A stretch of DNA of 64,000 nt, from assembly GCA_020025915.1 (NCBI GenBank), contig JAHHRH010000005.1, positions 1 to 64,000 of the forward strand, written 5' to 3'. Position 1 is the stretch's first letter. The number at the start of each line of letters is the position of its first letter. Positions 27,814 to 37,276 of this stretch are shown piece after piece. This DNA is from Sutterella sp. (GTDB lineage Bacteria > Pseudomonadota > Gammaproteobacteria > Burkholderiales > Burkholderiaceae_F). The position numbers and the translations under genes were made by a program. Under the pieces are notes generated by a model. The model saw nothing but the letters and a program-made list of their open reading frames with translations, was not told where the DNA came from and searched no databases.

Positions 27814-29242
27814 TCCCTACCCCAGTCATGCGATCAATTTCTTCGCGCACCGCAGCGCTACAAGCAGGCAACTGCACTTTGCGCTGAGGACGATCAAAAA
27901 CGTCAGCAAAATCTTCGGGCGGCGGCACCACATGACCCGTCGCCTGTTTGACCATGCGCGGGAACTTCACAGGCTGTACCGTTTCCACACAAAGAGTCTT
28001 GACACCAACCGGGTGGAGATAGATACCCGAGAAGAGCGCGTCAGCCGTGTGCGGGTCCACATACGTATCGTATTCAAGATGCATCTGCTCGATGACTTCA
28101 AGACGATTCGGATGGTTGGACGAGCCAGACACCACACCGCTCATACGAACCTTGCGGAATTCTTCTGCCGTCAACGTAAATTCACCCTTCGTTACCAAGT
28201 CATGCGCAAGCGCTTTCACGCGTTCGCCATCACGCCCCAGCACGTCAAAAAGGAAGCGCTCGAAGCTCGCAGCACGAGAAATGTCGGTCGAAGGCGATGA
28301 CGTCGCAATCGTTTCGTTCGAGGGCTTCGGCGCATAGCGACCCGTACGCAAGAATTCGTCCATCGCATCGTTTTCATTCGTGCACACAATGAGACGCATC
28401 ACAGGGAGTCCCATCTGCTTAGCTACCCAGCAGGCATACGCATTACCGAAGTTGCCACCAGGCACCGCAAAGACCACTTCTTCACCCACATACTGCACAG
28501 CCTTCAAGTAGCCATAGAAGTAGTAGACAATCTGCGCCACAATACGCGCCCAAAGCACTGAGTTAATCGCACCCAGGCCTCGCGACTGAGCGTATTCTCG
28601 ATCTTCCAAAATCGAACGCACAATATCCTGGCATTCGTCGAACGTGCCATTGATTTCGATATTCTCAACGTTCTCGTCTTGGTTTGAATAGAGTTGTGCA
28701 GCCTGGAACTGGCTCATGCGATCCTTCGGCGACAACATGATGACGCGGATATTCTTGTGACCACCAAAAGCAGCTTCAGCCGAGGCGCCCATGTCCCCCG
28801 TCGTGGCGCCCAAAAGGGTGCGAGGACGACCAGAAGCGAACTTCGCATCAAAGAGACTGGCCAAGAACTGCATCGCGATGTCGTCAAAGGCTAAAGACGG
28901 ACCGTTAGACAATTCCAAAAGCCCCACATGGTCGTGGAGCCACTTGAGCGTTACAACTTCATCATTGTCAAACAAGTGACGCGTGTGAACGAAATTATTT
29001 GGCTGATAGGTTTCACAACAAATACGCCACAACTCGGTCTTATCGATTTCTTCCGCAAAAAGTCGAATCACCTCAAAAGCCAATGAGGCATACGAAAGTC
29101 CACGCCAGGTCTGAAGCGTATGCGCATCGACCTTAGGGAATTGCGCAGGGACATACAGTCCACCGTCAGCAGCATAACCTTCGAACAGAATGTCACTGAA
29201 CGAAAGGCTCGTTCCCTGACCGCGGGTAGAAATATATTTCAT
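27806..29242 (-). CDS. thrC: Threonine synthase-like protein, PLP lysine missing
   Basis: The 478-residue protein is clearly of the threonine synthase family: MKYISTRGQG start, GGLYVPAQFP, LGATTGDMGASAEAA, AINSVLWARIVAQ, GGNFGNAYAC, and SSPSTDISRAASFERF. However, the lysine that forms the Schiff base with PLP (AFKD in E. coli and Burkholderia ThrC) is replaced: the segment reads NGPSLAFDD, with aspartate at 120. The phosphate-loop SGDTG is also altered to TGDMG. ATG at 29242 follows GGAGG. No homoserine dehydrogenase gene lies upstream, unlike related operons. It may not make threonine. Confidence 0.85.
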   Translation of the reverse strand: MKYISTRGQGTSLSFSDILFEGYAADGGLYVPAQFPKVDAHTLQTWRGLSYASLAFEVIRLFAEEIDKTELWRICCETYQPNNFVHTRHLFDNDEVVTLKWLHDHVGLLELSNGPSLAFDDIAMQFLASLFDAKFASGRPRTLLGATTGDMGASAEAAFGGHKNIRVIMLSPKDRMSQFQAAQLYSNQDENVENIEINGTFDECQDIVRSILEDREYAQSRGLGAINSVLWARIVAQIVYYFYGYLKAVQYVGEEVVFAVPGGNFGNAYACWVAKQMGLPVMRLIVCTNENDAMDEFLRTGRYAPKPSNETIATSSPSTDISRAASFERFLFDVLGRDGERVKALAHDLVTKGEFTLTAEEFRKVRMSGVVSGSSNHPNRLEVIEQMHLEYDTYVDPHTADALFSGIYLHPVGVKTLCVETVQPVKFPRMVKQATGHVVPPPEDFADVFDRPQRKVQLPACSAAVREEIDRMTGVGNA

Positions 29243-29511
29243 GCAACCTCCTTCAATCAAAGGGGGAAATTAGTGATGTCGCTTCCATTGAGCGACGATA
29301 AAGTCATACTACCCGAAAATAATTCTCAATAAGCTTCATATCGCGAAAAATAAGGGGTTACTAGACTTTAGACCTATAACGAAATGATGACACTTTTTTG
29401 AAAAGATGGGCTAATCAAGGACTTTCTTTTGATGGATTGATCATTTGAGTCATACACGTTCAACAATCAACCTCTACAATGAACTCAACACACATGACAT
29501 AGAGGTGAGCC
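29243..29511. other. Divergent intergenic region thrC/phoH
   Basis: This 269-base stretch holds the promoters of the thrC operon (minus) and the PhoH gene (plus). A TACAAT -10-like element lies near 29475 for the plus gene, without a clear -35. GTCGCTTCCATTGAGCGAC at 29279-29297 is a weak dyad (GTCGCT/AGCGAC). No gene is seen. Confidence 0.4.
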
Positions 29512-31347
29512 ATGCCGCTACCCAAACAACCAACAAAGCGTGGTGACTTATTGTCGGACTATGGTCCCGAAGTCACTGACATCCCCGTAACGCCCAAGAA
29601 GGCCATTGCCACGAAGAAAAAGGCATTAACGAAGACGACTGACGTATCAACCACCGACGTTGACGTGGTTACATTGCCTTCTAGCAAAACAGAAGCATCA
29701 AAGCCCACGGCCGAAACGAAACTCAAAACTGCGACAAAGAAAACGACGAAAGCAACCCAACCTTCGACGCGTAAAACAAAAGCCGCTGAGGACGTGGTCG
29801 TTGCAGCAACCAAGGTTGCAAAGCCTAAACGTACACGCAAGGCGACTCAGCCTGAAGCGCCTATTGAAGCACTGTCTGACGCTCTCGTCACGTCGACCGA
29901 AGCGCCAACTCCGAAAGAAGATATTAAGTCGTCACCTCGTCGTGGTCGTGCTGCGACGCCAAGCAACAAGCGTAAACTCTTTGTCCTTGATACCAACGTA
30001 CTGATTCACGATCCGTTAAGTATCTTCCGCTTTGCCGAGCACGATGTCTTCTTACCGATGACGGTCCTTGAAGAACTCGACAATCATAAAAAAGGCACGA
30101 GCGACGTTGCCCGTAATGCGCGTACCGTCAGTCGTAATCTCGACCAACTCATGGAGTTGCACGGTACGGATCTCACAGAAGGCGTCCCTCTCAATTTATT
30201 AGGCAATAAAGAAGCCACAGGGCGTCTCTTCTTTGAAACGCGTACGATCACCGCCCCGATTCCCGATGCGCTACCCACCTTCAAGGGTGACAATCGCATT
30301 CTGGCTGTCGTCAAGGGGGTCGAGGTCGCCTTCCCTCACCTTGCGGTCGTGTTAGTCAGTAAAGACATTAACATGCGTATCAAGGCAACGACCTTGAGCA
30401 TCCCAGCTGAAGATTATCTTTCGGACAAGGTGCTCGACGACACCGATATGCTCTACACCGGTCGGATGGTATTGCCTAAAGACTTTTGGGCGCAGTGCGA
30501 CCAAAATCTCAAGTCGTGGCAGGACGATGGCACGACCTACTATCGCTTTGAAGCGCTCGACGCACATCGCTATATCGTGAATATGTGTCTCACGATTGAA
30601 GGTGATCCTGACTTTATGGCGATTGTCACGAGTGTAGAAGATCGACTCGTCACCATTCGTTTGTTGCGCGACTATCGCTCGCGTCTCAAGGTTTGGGGCA
30701 TTCATGCACGTAACGCCGAACAAAACATGGCGCTCAACCTCTTGACAGACCCTGAGATTGACTTCGTCACACTTTTAGGTCAAGCCGGCACTGGTAAAAC
30801 CTTGATGACACTTGCAGCGGCACTCACGCAAACGATTGACGAACGCCGTTTCTCTGAAATCATCGTCACTCGTGCTACAGTCAGCGTAGGTGAAGACATT
30901 GGTTTCTTACCTGGCACCGAAGAAGAAAAGATGGCACCTTGGATGGGCGCGCTTGAAGACAATCTTGAAGTGCTTCATCGCTCTGAAGGTAACACTGGTG
31001 GCGAGTGGGGGCGTCAAGCCACTTTAGATCTGATCAAAGCACGCATCCGTGTCAAATCAATGAGCTTTATGCGTGGCCGTACCTTCTTAAAGAAGTTCGT
31101 GATTATCGATGAAGCCCAAAACTTGAGCCCGAAGCAAATGAAGACCCTCATCACGCGTGCGGGTCCAGGCACCAAGATTGTTTGCTTAGGCAATATTGCG
31201 CAGATCGACACGCCTTATCTGACAGAAGGCAGTTCTGGACTTACCTATGTCGTTGAACGCTTCCAAGGATGGCCACATGCAGCAACGATTACACTGACCC
31301 GAGGGGAACGCTCTCGCCTAGCGGATTTTGCTACGGAAGTGTTGTAA
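29512..31347 (+). CDS. PIN-domain PhoH-family ATPase
   Basis: Protein of 611 residues. The first ~150 residues are low-complexity, rich in Lys, Thr, Ala and Glu, and probably disordered. A PIN domain follows from KLFVLDTNVLIHDP (about 157) with VLEELDNHKKGTSDVARNAR. The C-terminal PhoH domain has Walker A GQAGTGKT near residue 423 and VIIDEAQNLSPKQMK. PIN-PhoH proteins (YlaK/PhoH2 type) are RNA-unwinding ribonucleases in characterised members. GAGGTGAG precedes ATG 29512. It borders the CRISPR locus but is common without it. Confidence 0.9.
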   Translation: MPLPKQPTKRGDLLSDYGPEVTDIPVTPKKAIATKKKALTKTTDVSTTDVDVVTLPSSKTEASKPTAETKLKTATKKTTKATQPSTRKTKAAEDVVVAATKVAKPKRTRKATQPEAPIEALSDALVTSTEAPTPKEDIKSSPRRGRAATPSNKRKLFVLDTNVLIHDPLSIFRFAEHDVFLPMTVLEELDNHKKGTSDVARNARTVSRNLDQLMELHGTDLTEGVPLNLLGNKEATGRLFFETRTITAPIPDALPTFKGDNRILAVVKGVEVAFPHLAVVLVSKDINMRIKATTLSIPAEDYLSDKVLDDTDMLYTGRMVLPKDFWAQCDQNLKSWQDDGTTYYRFEALDAHRYIVNMCLTIEGDPDFMAIVTSVEDRLVTIRLLRDYRSRLKVWGIHARNAEQNMALNLLTDPEIDFVTLLGQAGTGKTLMTLAAALTQTIDERRFSEIIVTRATVSVGEDIGFLPGTEEEKMAPWMGALEDNLEVLHRSEGNTGGEWGRQATLDLIKARIRVKSMSFMRGRTFLKKFVIIDEAQNLSPKQMKTLITRAGPGTKIVCLGNIAQIDTPYLTEGSSGLTYVVERFQGWPHAATITLTRGERSRLADFATEVL

Positions 31348-31379
31348 AACTACAATTCCCTTGCCACAAAAAATGAAAC

Positions 31380-31408
31380 TTGATTTTTATCGCTCTATAG
31401 ACTAATAT
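31380..31408 (+). promoter_or_regulatory. Promoter of the tracrRNA
   Basis: TTGATT (31380-31385) and TAATAT (31403-31408) are separated by exactly 17 bases. The predicted start falls at about 31415, immediately before the anti-repeat. Confidence 0.75.
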
Positions 31409-31414
31409 GCTAGT

Positions 31415-31545
31415 TAAGCATACTACTTAACGAAGGAAATCGTTTCCGAACGACCTGAAATCCCTTAAAGTTAAGTTTGACTCTGGCCACTGTGATCCAT
31501 ATCATATCCAGAGAAAAAAAGCACCTTCGGGTGCTTTTTTTATAT
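31415..31545 (+). ncRNA. tracrRNA of the type II-B system
   Basis: Predicted trans-activating CRISPR RNA of about 130 nt. Its first 20 bases (31416-31435) match the plus-strand repeat at 19 of 20 positions, so the RNA is complementary to the minus-strand crRNA repeat. GAAAT at 31436-31440 pairs with the repeat's first five bases, leaving a four-base bulge (AGUG) in the crRNA. Further stems: TCGTT-TCCG-AACGA (31440-31453) and CTCTGG/CCAGAG (31481-31486 with 31510-31515). A terminator hairpin GCACC-TTCG-GGTGC plus seven T residues (31516-31543) ends it. RNase III would be expected to process the duplex. Confidence 0.9.
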
Positions 31546-31649
31546 CAATATTTCGAATATTGATCATACACTCCACGAAAACTATCGCTATACTCTTTTT
31601 ACAAACCTTGCTAAATGCGATAGCAATTTAGTTTCAATCGGAGTCGCGT
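31546..31649 (+). promoter_or_regulatory. cas9 promoter and leader region
   Basis: A dyad ATCAAT-ATTTCGA-ATTGAT (31546-31564) follows the tracrRNA terminator. TATACT at 31589-31594 is a likely -10 box, with no good -35. The untranslated leader can fold two mutually exclusive ways: TTGCTA/TAGCAA (31608-31626) or CTAAAT/ATTTAG (31611-31631). The ribosome binding site GGAG is at 31640-31643, before ATG 31650. Confidence 0.5.
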
Positions 31650-34600
31650 ATGCCTCATTCTACCATCACCACCCCTCAACCACTCTTGAGTAGCTGTCTT
31701 GCTATAGACCTCGGTGCGAAGTTTACTGGATCATTTTTGGTAGTTCGTGATGCTTTTCAACCTGCATCCTCTGCAGATTGTCATGCAATGACTTTAGTAT
31801 TGCCAGATGATGGCGACAAGATGACTTACAGCAGTCAAGCTCGCCGCGCGGTTCGTCATCGTTTGCGTAATAAAAAACGCTACAACTTAGCACGTCGTCT
31901 TGCCTTAATTCTGATTCTCCAAAAGATTAAGGATGCTGGCCTTACGCTTGGTAATGAGGAAGAGAAAAAAATCATCGAAGCCATCTGCAGCCTCCTCAAG
32001 CGTCGTGGCTATAGTCGTTTAGAATCTGACAGTGCAACCGATTTAACATCATTAGAGAATTTAGATCCTTGCGTTTTTGCTAATCATCCTGAATTAGGCC
32101 AGTTCTTCTGCGAACTTTCGGATATTCCAAGCCAATGGGAGAATCTGACGCAAGATCTTCAACAAATTTCCGCTTTTATCGAAAAGAAGCCAACCGACAA
32201 AGCATTTCAAGCCTACTTCTCTAAAAACTTTGCCGATCTGAAATCTCAGAAAAAGGCTTACTCTAATGCGCTCAAAATCCTGAGTGACGACGCAAACCTA
32301 TTGTTGCAACAAGTCCGTTTTGGTCATCGTCATCGCAAACAGTATCTTGACGAAATTCATCAAGATATGCGTAACGACAGTCGCTTAGCAAAGGCTGTAG
32401 AGGCCTTTGGGGATCTTGATCGACTGTGGCGTCTCATTGGTAATCTTTCTAATCTGCAATTGCGTGCGATGCGTTGGTATTTCAATGCGCCAGAACTGTT
32501 TGAAGATCGTTTTTGGATTCCTGAACGTCTACAAAAAACTTTGGTGCGTGCTTTTAAATATTTCCACTGCAGTCCGGGCAAGGAATCTCAAAATCAGCAG
32601 GCGTTAATCAAAACCTTAGAAAGTACCGAAGATATTCTTGAGGTTCTTTGTAGCATCGATCCTGAACGCACAATTCCTGCTTATGAAGACCAAAACAACC
32701 GTCGTCCACCTGTCGATGCAACATTACTTTTGTCGCCTCATAAACTAACTGAAAAGTTTGGTCCGATTTGGAAGAGCTGGGCAGATTCACTTTCGAAGGA
32801 AGACCCCGCATTAGATGAAAATCTCGACCTCATTCTGACACATACAGATAGAAGAAGCCGCATTGCTATTTCAACCAATACACAAAAATATCCTGTCTTA
32901 GATTATCGTTTCAGCTACATTCTGCAACGTGCCCTTGACCGCAACAAAAAGCTTGATCAGTACGCTTTACGTTTACTCGCAAACGATAGCCAGAGTCAAT
33001 TAGCTAACAAAGCACATGCTGAACTCAGTCGTGTGATCGGTTCGCAGCACGTCGATGGATTTATCACGCTAGCTAAGCTTTACTATGCAGAAGTCGCTGA
33101 TGCGCGAGTTGGTCTTTGGATCGAGTCTCAAGCAAACCTACTTGAAAAAAGTAACATTCATCCACCGATGAAGAAAAAAATTCTTGATCAACTTGTTGGT
33201 GATGTCTTTGGTTTAGACGCAGACTTCGGCCGTACGTTCATTGAGAATTATTGGAATTGCAAACTGGGCGAAAAGTCTCGTTCTTCGATGCGCTCTACTT
33301 GCCAATTTATTGAGACTATTCGCAAGCAATATGGCGGTGAATTTAAGCTCTTATTTAATGACAAGACTTCGACATCAAAGGACTTTACCTCTATCAAAGA
33401 TCGTATTGAAGACGTGAAATCCTTTTTGGCGGATCAGCTTCATTTGAGTGAAAAAACGATTAAGCGAGTTGCCAATCCTTTCAGTCTTGCTCAGCTTTAC
33501 ACGCTGATTGAACTTGATAGGAGTGGTTTTGCGTCGAACACTGTCGCCGTGCAACTTGAAAACAGTTGGCGTATGTCGTCTCCAGACGGCATCAATGCAC
33601 AATGCAGTCGCCTGGCTGCTGACTGCGTTCGTCCTTTTGATGGTGTTTTAAGAAAACTTCTAGATCGTCAAGCTTATGAATTGGCCAAGCATACATTTTA
33701 CACATGGAAAAAGAATGCTTTAGTTGACGGTACAACGATTCATCACGCCACAGTCGTTGAAGAAAACAAGTTTGCATTCACAGCCTCTTTGGCTACATTG
33801 AAGAAAAATACAACTGCGAAGAAAAAAGCGACGGATGCGCTTCAACGACAAGAAACTCGCTGGCTCTCTAAAGATGAACGTATTAAGGAAGCCTCGAAAA
33901 ATATTTGCGCATACACAGGGGTAGCACTTGATACGTGTACATGTGAATACGATCACATCATTCCTCGCACGCTTACTAAATCTGTTTTAAGTACAGCATT
34001 CAATTCTGAAGCGAACTTGATTTGCGTTTCCCAAGCGGGTAATCAACAAAAGAAAGATGAACGTTATCGTCTAACTTACTTACATTCCAGGTACCTATCT
34101 GCAGTCTTTGGTACGACTGACTGCAAAGCTATCGCGGACAAGATCGAAACACGCATTGATGAACTCAAGCGTAAACGTCGTTTGAGTCATTTTGAATTGC
34201 TCAATAGCGAGGATCAGGCGTACGTGCGACATGCGCTCTTTTTAGATGATGACTCTGAAGCTAGAAAATCTGTCTTATCTGAGCTCGCTGCAAGTAACCG
34301 CTCAAAAGTCAACGGTACGCAAGCTTGGTTTATTCGTCGTTATCTCGAAAAATTAACTCAAATGTCTGGTGCTTGGCTCACTAAGCACCATCACACTTTG
34401 ATCTGTCAAGCGATCCGCACATCGGCTCAAGCCGGTCACGATTTACGTCAAGCTTTGACCAAACAGTCTTCTACCAAATCCACCAAAGAATGTAAAGACT
34501 CTTCTGAAAATTCGATCTTTTATAAACCTGAGGTACAACCCGTTGCGTCGCATTCTATCGACGCGATGTGCGCTTATGCAGCAGCGTGTGTGTCTGATCA

Positions 34601-35975
34601 ATTCTGCGAATTCACGCACAGCGATCCTGAGCTATCAAATCTGGAAAACACGGCGACTTTAGCAGCATTACATCCTCTAAACTGCTACGTGAATTGGATT
34701 ACTGCGCAAGCTCAGGAAGAAAAGACTGATCACGACTCTCGAGCTATTTTTAAAGAAGGCATTTTGTCGGAAAATTTCTTGCACGTTCTAACCTGCAAGC
34801 AAAATGTGTTTGTGGGCTTTACGCTAGGCAAGAAAGACGTAGACTCGACTAGTCAAATAAATGCTATTACAGTCACAGGTAAGAGCCCCACACGCATTCT
34901 GACTATTTTGTCGAATTACTTTGACAAGCCTGTTGACCTGAACCAAGATCGTCTGACTTGCTATCAGATCCACAAAAAGAAAGCGTTTGAACTTTTCACA
35001 AAAGCAATCCTTCAGCCTGAAGCACTCACAGCTGAAGAAAAAGAAGCTGTCGTTATTCTTGACAAACTACGATATATCACCGAAAGAGTACCTGTACGAA
35101 GCGCGCTTGTTGACAAAGCCAACAAAGCGCTCGTTAAAGATGCTTTAAATCTTGATAAAAAAGCATTTACGATCAACTGTGATATTAGTTCTAAAGCATT
35201 CAAAGTAAAAGGCGCTTTAACGTTACCAGCCCATGCTGAATGGCTTAAAGTTTGGAAGTCACCAGAAATACAAAACCGTCTAGGCAAAGATCTTAAAGAT
35301 CTCGGTGCTTTCGATTTGGATGCCTGGTTGCAAAGAATGCATCGAATGAATTCGTCGAAGTGTGCACACACTGCTGTAAAACGCGTCGCAAGTCTGCCTA
35401 TCGTTAGTAAAGCTTCAGGCGGCTTCAGAATTCGTCGCAAAACGCTAGATAACAATGACGTGTACCAACTTCACAACATTGCCAATGCAAAATACAGTAG
35501 CTTTGCCTGCGATGAAAAAGGCATTGTCGACTGGAAAAAGCCGGTGCTTTTCAAGCACCTAGCTACTCGTTCAGTGACCTCGCTAGAGATCAATGATTCC
35601 GCAAAAGCATCTACCAGCGTCAAAATGCGAGAATTTAGACGTGTCTCCACTGAAAACGACATGGTTATCGAAATGGCACCTGGAACACTAGGGCGACGCT
35701 ACATTCGTATCGAAATGAACTTTGACACATTAGCGTCTTGGCTCGAGCATGCTGAAGCAGAATACAAGCTTACACATCAGCTGTCACCAAGAGCTGATAT
35801 TAAACTCAACAAACCAAAAGCCTTTATTCCCGTCGATTTAAGTACCGCACCTCTTTTAGGCACTCCTCGATCGCACTTATTTATTGAACACGTTGGTAAA
35901 CGAGTGAAGCTTTGGTACATTGTTGAATCGAGTAACGCAAGTATGCTCAAAGCCTATAATGACGCCGCCAAATGA
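31650..35975 (+). CDS. cas9: CRISPR effector nuclease Cas9, type II-B
   Basis: RNA-guided DNA endonuclease, 1,441 residues. RuvC-I is at the N terminus, LAIDLGAKFTG with catalytic D20. An arginine-rich bridge helix spans about 61-95 (RRAVRHRLRNKKRYNLARR). RuvC-II is probably at E704 in VVEENKFAF. HNH contains EYDHIIPR with D768/H769 and an asparagine at 789 in EANLI. RuvC-III has SHSIDAM with H968 and D971. The catalytic set is complete, so both strands should be cut. The arrangement resembles Francisella and Sutterella II-B enzymes; the Francisella protein is longer (about 1,629). Base composition is more A/T-rich than the flanking housekeeping genes, suggesting transfer. Confidence 0.97.
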   Translation: MPHSTITTPQPLLSSCLAIDLGAKFTGSFLVVRDAFQPASSADCHAMTLVLPDDGDKMTYSSQARRAVRHRLRNKKRYNLARRLALILILQKIKDAGLTLGNEEEKKIIEAICSLLKRRGYSRLESDSATDLTSLENLDPCVFANHPELGQFFCELSDIPSQWENLTQDLQQISAFIEKKPTDKAFQAYFSKNFADLKSQKKAYSNALKILSDDANLLLQQVRFGHRHRKQYLDEIHQDMRNDSRLAKAVEAFGDLDRLWRLIGNLSNLQLRAMRWYFNAPELFEDRFWIPERLQKTLVRAFKYFHCSPGKESQNQQALIKTLESTEDILEVLCSIDPERTIPAYEDQNNRRPPVDATLLLSPHKLTEKFGPIWKSWADSLSKEDPALDENLDLILTHTDRRSRIAISTNTQKYPVLDYRFSYILQRALDRNKKLDQYALRLLANDSQSQLANKAHAELSRVIGSQHVDGFITLAKLYYAEVADARVGLWIESQANLLEKSNIHPPMKKKILDQLVGDVFGLDADFGRTFIENYWNCKLGEKSRSSMRSTCQFIETIRKQYGGEFKLLFNDKTSTSKDFTSIKDRIEDVKSFLADQLHLSEKTIKRVANPFSLAQLYTLIELDRSGFASNTVAVQLENSWRMSSPDGINAQCSRLAADCVRPFDGVLRKLLDRQAYELAKHTFYTWKKNALVDGTTIHHATVVEENKFAFTASLATLKKNTTAKKKATDALQRQETRWLSKDERIKEASKNICAYTGVALDTCTCEYDHIIPRTLTKSVLSTAFNSEANLICVSQAGNQQKKDERYRLTYLHSRYLSAVFGTTDCKAIADKIETRIDELKRKRRLSHFELLNSEDQAYVRHALFLDDDSEARKSVLSELAASNRSKVNGTQAWFIRRYLEKLTQMSGAWLTKHHHTLICQAIRTSAQAGHDLRQALTKQSSTKSTKECKDSSENSIFYKPEVQPVASHSIDAMCAYAAACVSDQFCEFTHSDPELSNLENTATLAALHPLNCYVNWITAQAQEEKTDHDSRAIFKEGILSENFLHVLTCKQNVFVGFTLGKKDVDSTSQINAITVTGKSPTRILTILSNYFDKPVDLNQDRLTCYQIHKKKAFELFTKAILQPEALTAEEKEAVVILDKLRYITERVPVRSALVDKANKALVKDALNLDKKAFTINCDISSKAFKVKGALTLPAHAEWLKVWKSPEIQNRLGKDLKDLGAFDLDAWLQRMHRMNSSKCAHTAVKRVASLPIVSKASGGFRIRRKTLDNNDVYQLHNIANAKYSSFACDEKGIVDWKKPVLFKHLATRSVTSLEINDSAKASTSVKMREFRRVSTENDMVIEMAPGTLGRRYIRIEMNFDTLASWLEHAEAEYKLTHQLSPRADIKLNKPKAFIPVDLSTAPLLGTPRSHLFIEHVGKRVKLWYIVESSNASMLKAYNDAAK

Positions 35976-36973
35976 GACATATTAGCGTTGTAAATTTCGG
36001 CGACTGTCTGGGTGTTTCAGGCAGTCGCCTCACGATCCGTTCGCGGGATGGCGAGCTCTTTGAAACAAGCTTGAATCGCCTGAGGAGTATTCGTGTCGCT
36101 AAAAACGGCATCTCTATTTCCTCAAACCTCATCCAAGCTTGCGCATCAAGAGGAATTCGGCTTTACTTTGTTGACTGGCAAGGTAAAGCCGTCGCCGCTG
36201 TGTCAGGACAACATCAGCATGCCGTTGTAGCTATTCGAAAAGCGCAACTACAGACGATCGACTCTCCTAAAGCACAAGAAATTGTCCGCGACATTCTTGT
36301 GTCCAAAATCTCAAACCAACGTGCCGTTCTTCTTTACTTTCGTAAATACCTAGCTCAAAAAGATCCCGCTTCTGCGGAAATATTAACAAAAGCATCGGAT
36401 CAAATACGTAGTCAAGTCGAGCTTCTTAAGGCACGAAAAATTATTGAAAGTCGAGCCTGGAGGGTAATTTTCGAAGGGCATGAAGGTCAATGCGCCGCGC
36501 TTTACTGGAATGCACTCAAAGACAGCCATCTTTTACCTGACACCTTCCAAAATCGAGAAGGTCGAGGGTCAGTGGAAATTACGAATGCCGCACTAAACTA
36601 TGGCTACAGCATTTTGCAAAGCTACATTTGGTCTGTTTTAGATAACGCGGGCTTTGAACTGTATGCAGGTTTACTGCATGCGGATCGCCCAGGAAAACCT
36701 GCCCTCGTTCTAGATGTTATGGAAGAGTACAGAGCATGGGTAGTCGATCGTAACATCATCAAATTGCGGCAGCGGCTCGGTGACAAAGCAGAACTAGACA
36801 AAGAGCTGAAATCTAAAATCATTGAAGCGATCGATGGAACAGTTGCAACAGCCTTTCCTTACCGACAAAAGAAAGTACGTTTAGAAAATATCATGCAACG
36901 ACAAGCTTATCGATTAGCAGCAAGCATGATTGATCGAAAAAAAGCGTATCGTGGCATAAAGTTTCGATGGTGA
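35972..36973 (+). CDS. cas1: CRISPR integrase Cas1
   Basis: Adaptation integrase that inserts new spacers with Cas2. The 333-residue protein has the conserved metal-binding residues E171 (in EGHEGQCAALYW), H236 (AGLLHADRPGKP) and D248 (LVLDVMEEYR). Its start overlaps the cas9 stop by four bases (ATGA), so it is translationally coupled. II-B Cas1 proteins are closer to type I Cas1 than to those of II-A and II-C; this cannot be tested here. Confidence 0.96.
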   Translation: MRHISVVNFGDCLGVSGSRLTIRSRDGELFETSLNRLRSIRVAKNGISISSNLIQACASRGIRLYFVDWQGKAVAAVSGQHQHAVVAIRKAQLQTIDSPKAQEIVRDILVSKISNQRAVLLYFRKYLAQKDPASAEILTKASDQIRSQVELLKARKIIESRAWRVIFEGHEGQCAALYWNALKDSHLLPDTFQNREGRGSVEITNAALNYGYSILQSYIWSVLDNAGFELYAGLLHADRPGKPALVLDVMEEYRAWVVDRNIIKLRQRLGDKAELDKELKSKIIEAIDGTVATAFPYRQKKVRLENIMQRQAYRLAASMIDRKKAYRGIKFRW

Positions 36974-36979
36974 TTCAGA

Positions 36980-37276
36980 ATGGGGCAGTACGTCAAATAT
37001 CTTGTTTGTTACGACATTTCAGATAACAAACAGCGAACCAAATTCTTTGATTTTTTAAAAGATCTAGGGTTAACGCAAGTTCAGGAATCTGTATTTTTCG
37101 GAGACTTAAAAAGACCCGAGGTTTCGGCTTTGGTCTCTATGAGCCGCAAGCTACTCGACTCCTCAACAGATTCATGTCTATATTTCCCGACTCAATTGAC
37201 AGTCGAAGAAATTCGAAAATGTATTGGTCTCAAACACTTTAGTTATTGTGAACCTGATGACTCAAGAGTTCTCTAG
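36980..37276 (+). CDS. cas2: CRISPR adaptation protein Cas2
   Basis: Ferredoxin-fold partner of Cas1 (98 residues). It begins with the beta strand YLVCYDISDNKQRTKFFDFL carrying the conserved aspartate, then QESVFFGDLKRPE. It starts six bases after cas1. The end overlaps the cas4 start by 20 bases. Confidence 0.93.
   Translation: MGQYVKYLVCYDISDNKQRTKFFDFLKDLGLTQVQESVFFGDLKRPEVSALVSMSRKLLDSSTDSCLYFPTQLTVEEIRKCIGLKHFSYCEPDDSRVL

Noticed and set aside
31388..31589. Shared TATCGCT next to the tracrRNA and cas9 -10 regions
   Set aside because: Seven bases is too short to separate from chance or to act as a Cas9 guide target.
31608..31631. scaRNA-like element before cas9
   Set aside because: A hairpin with slight resemblance to the repeat, but no promoter or terminator of its own and too short a match. 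Treated as cas9 leader structure.
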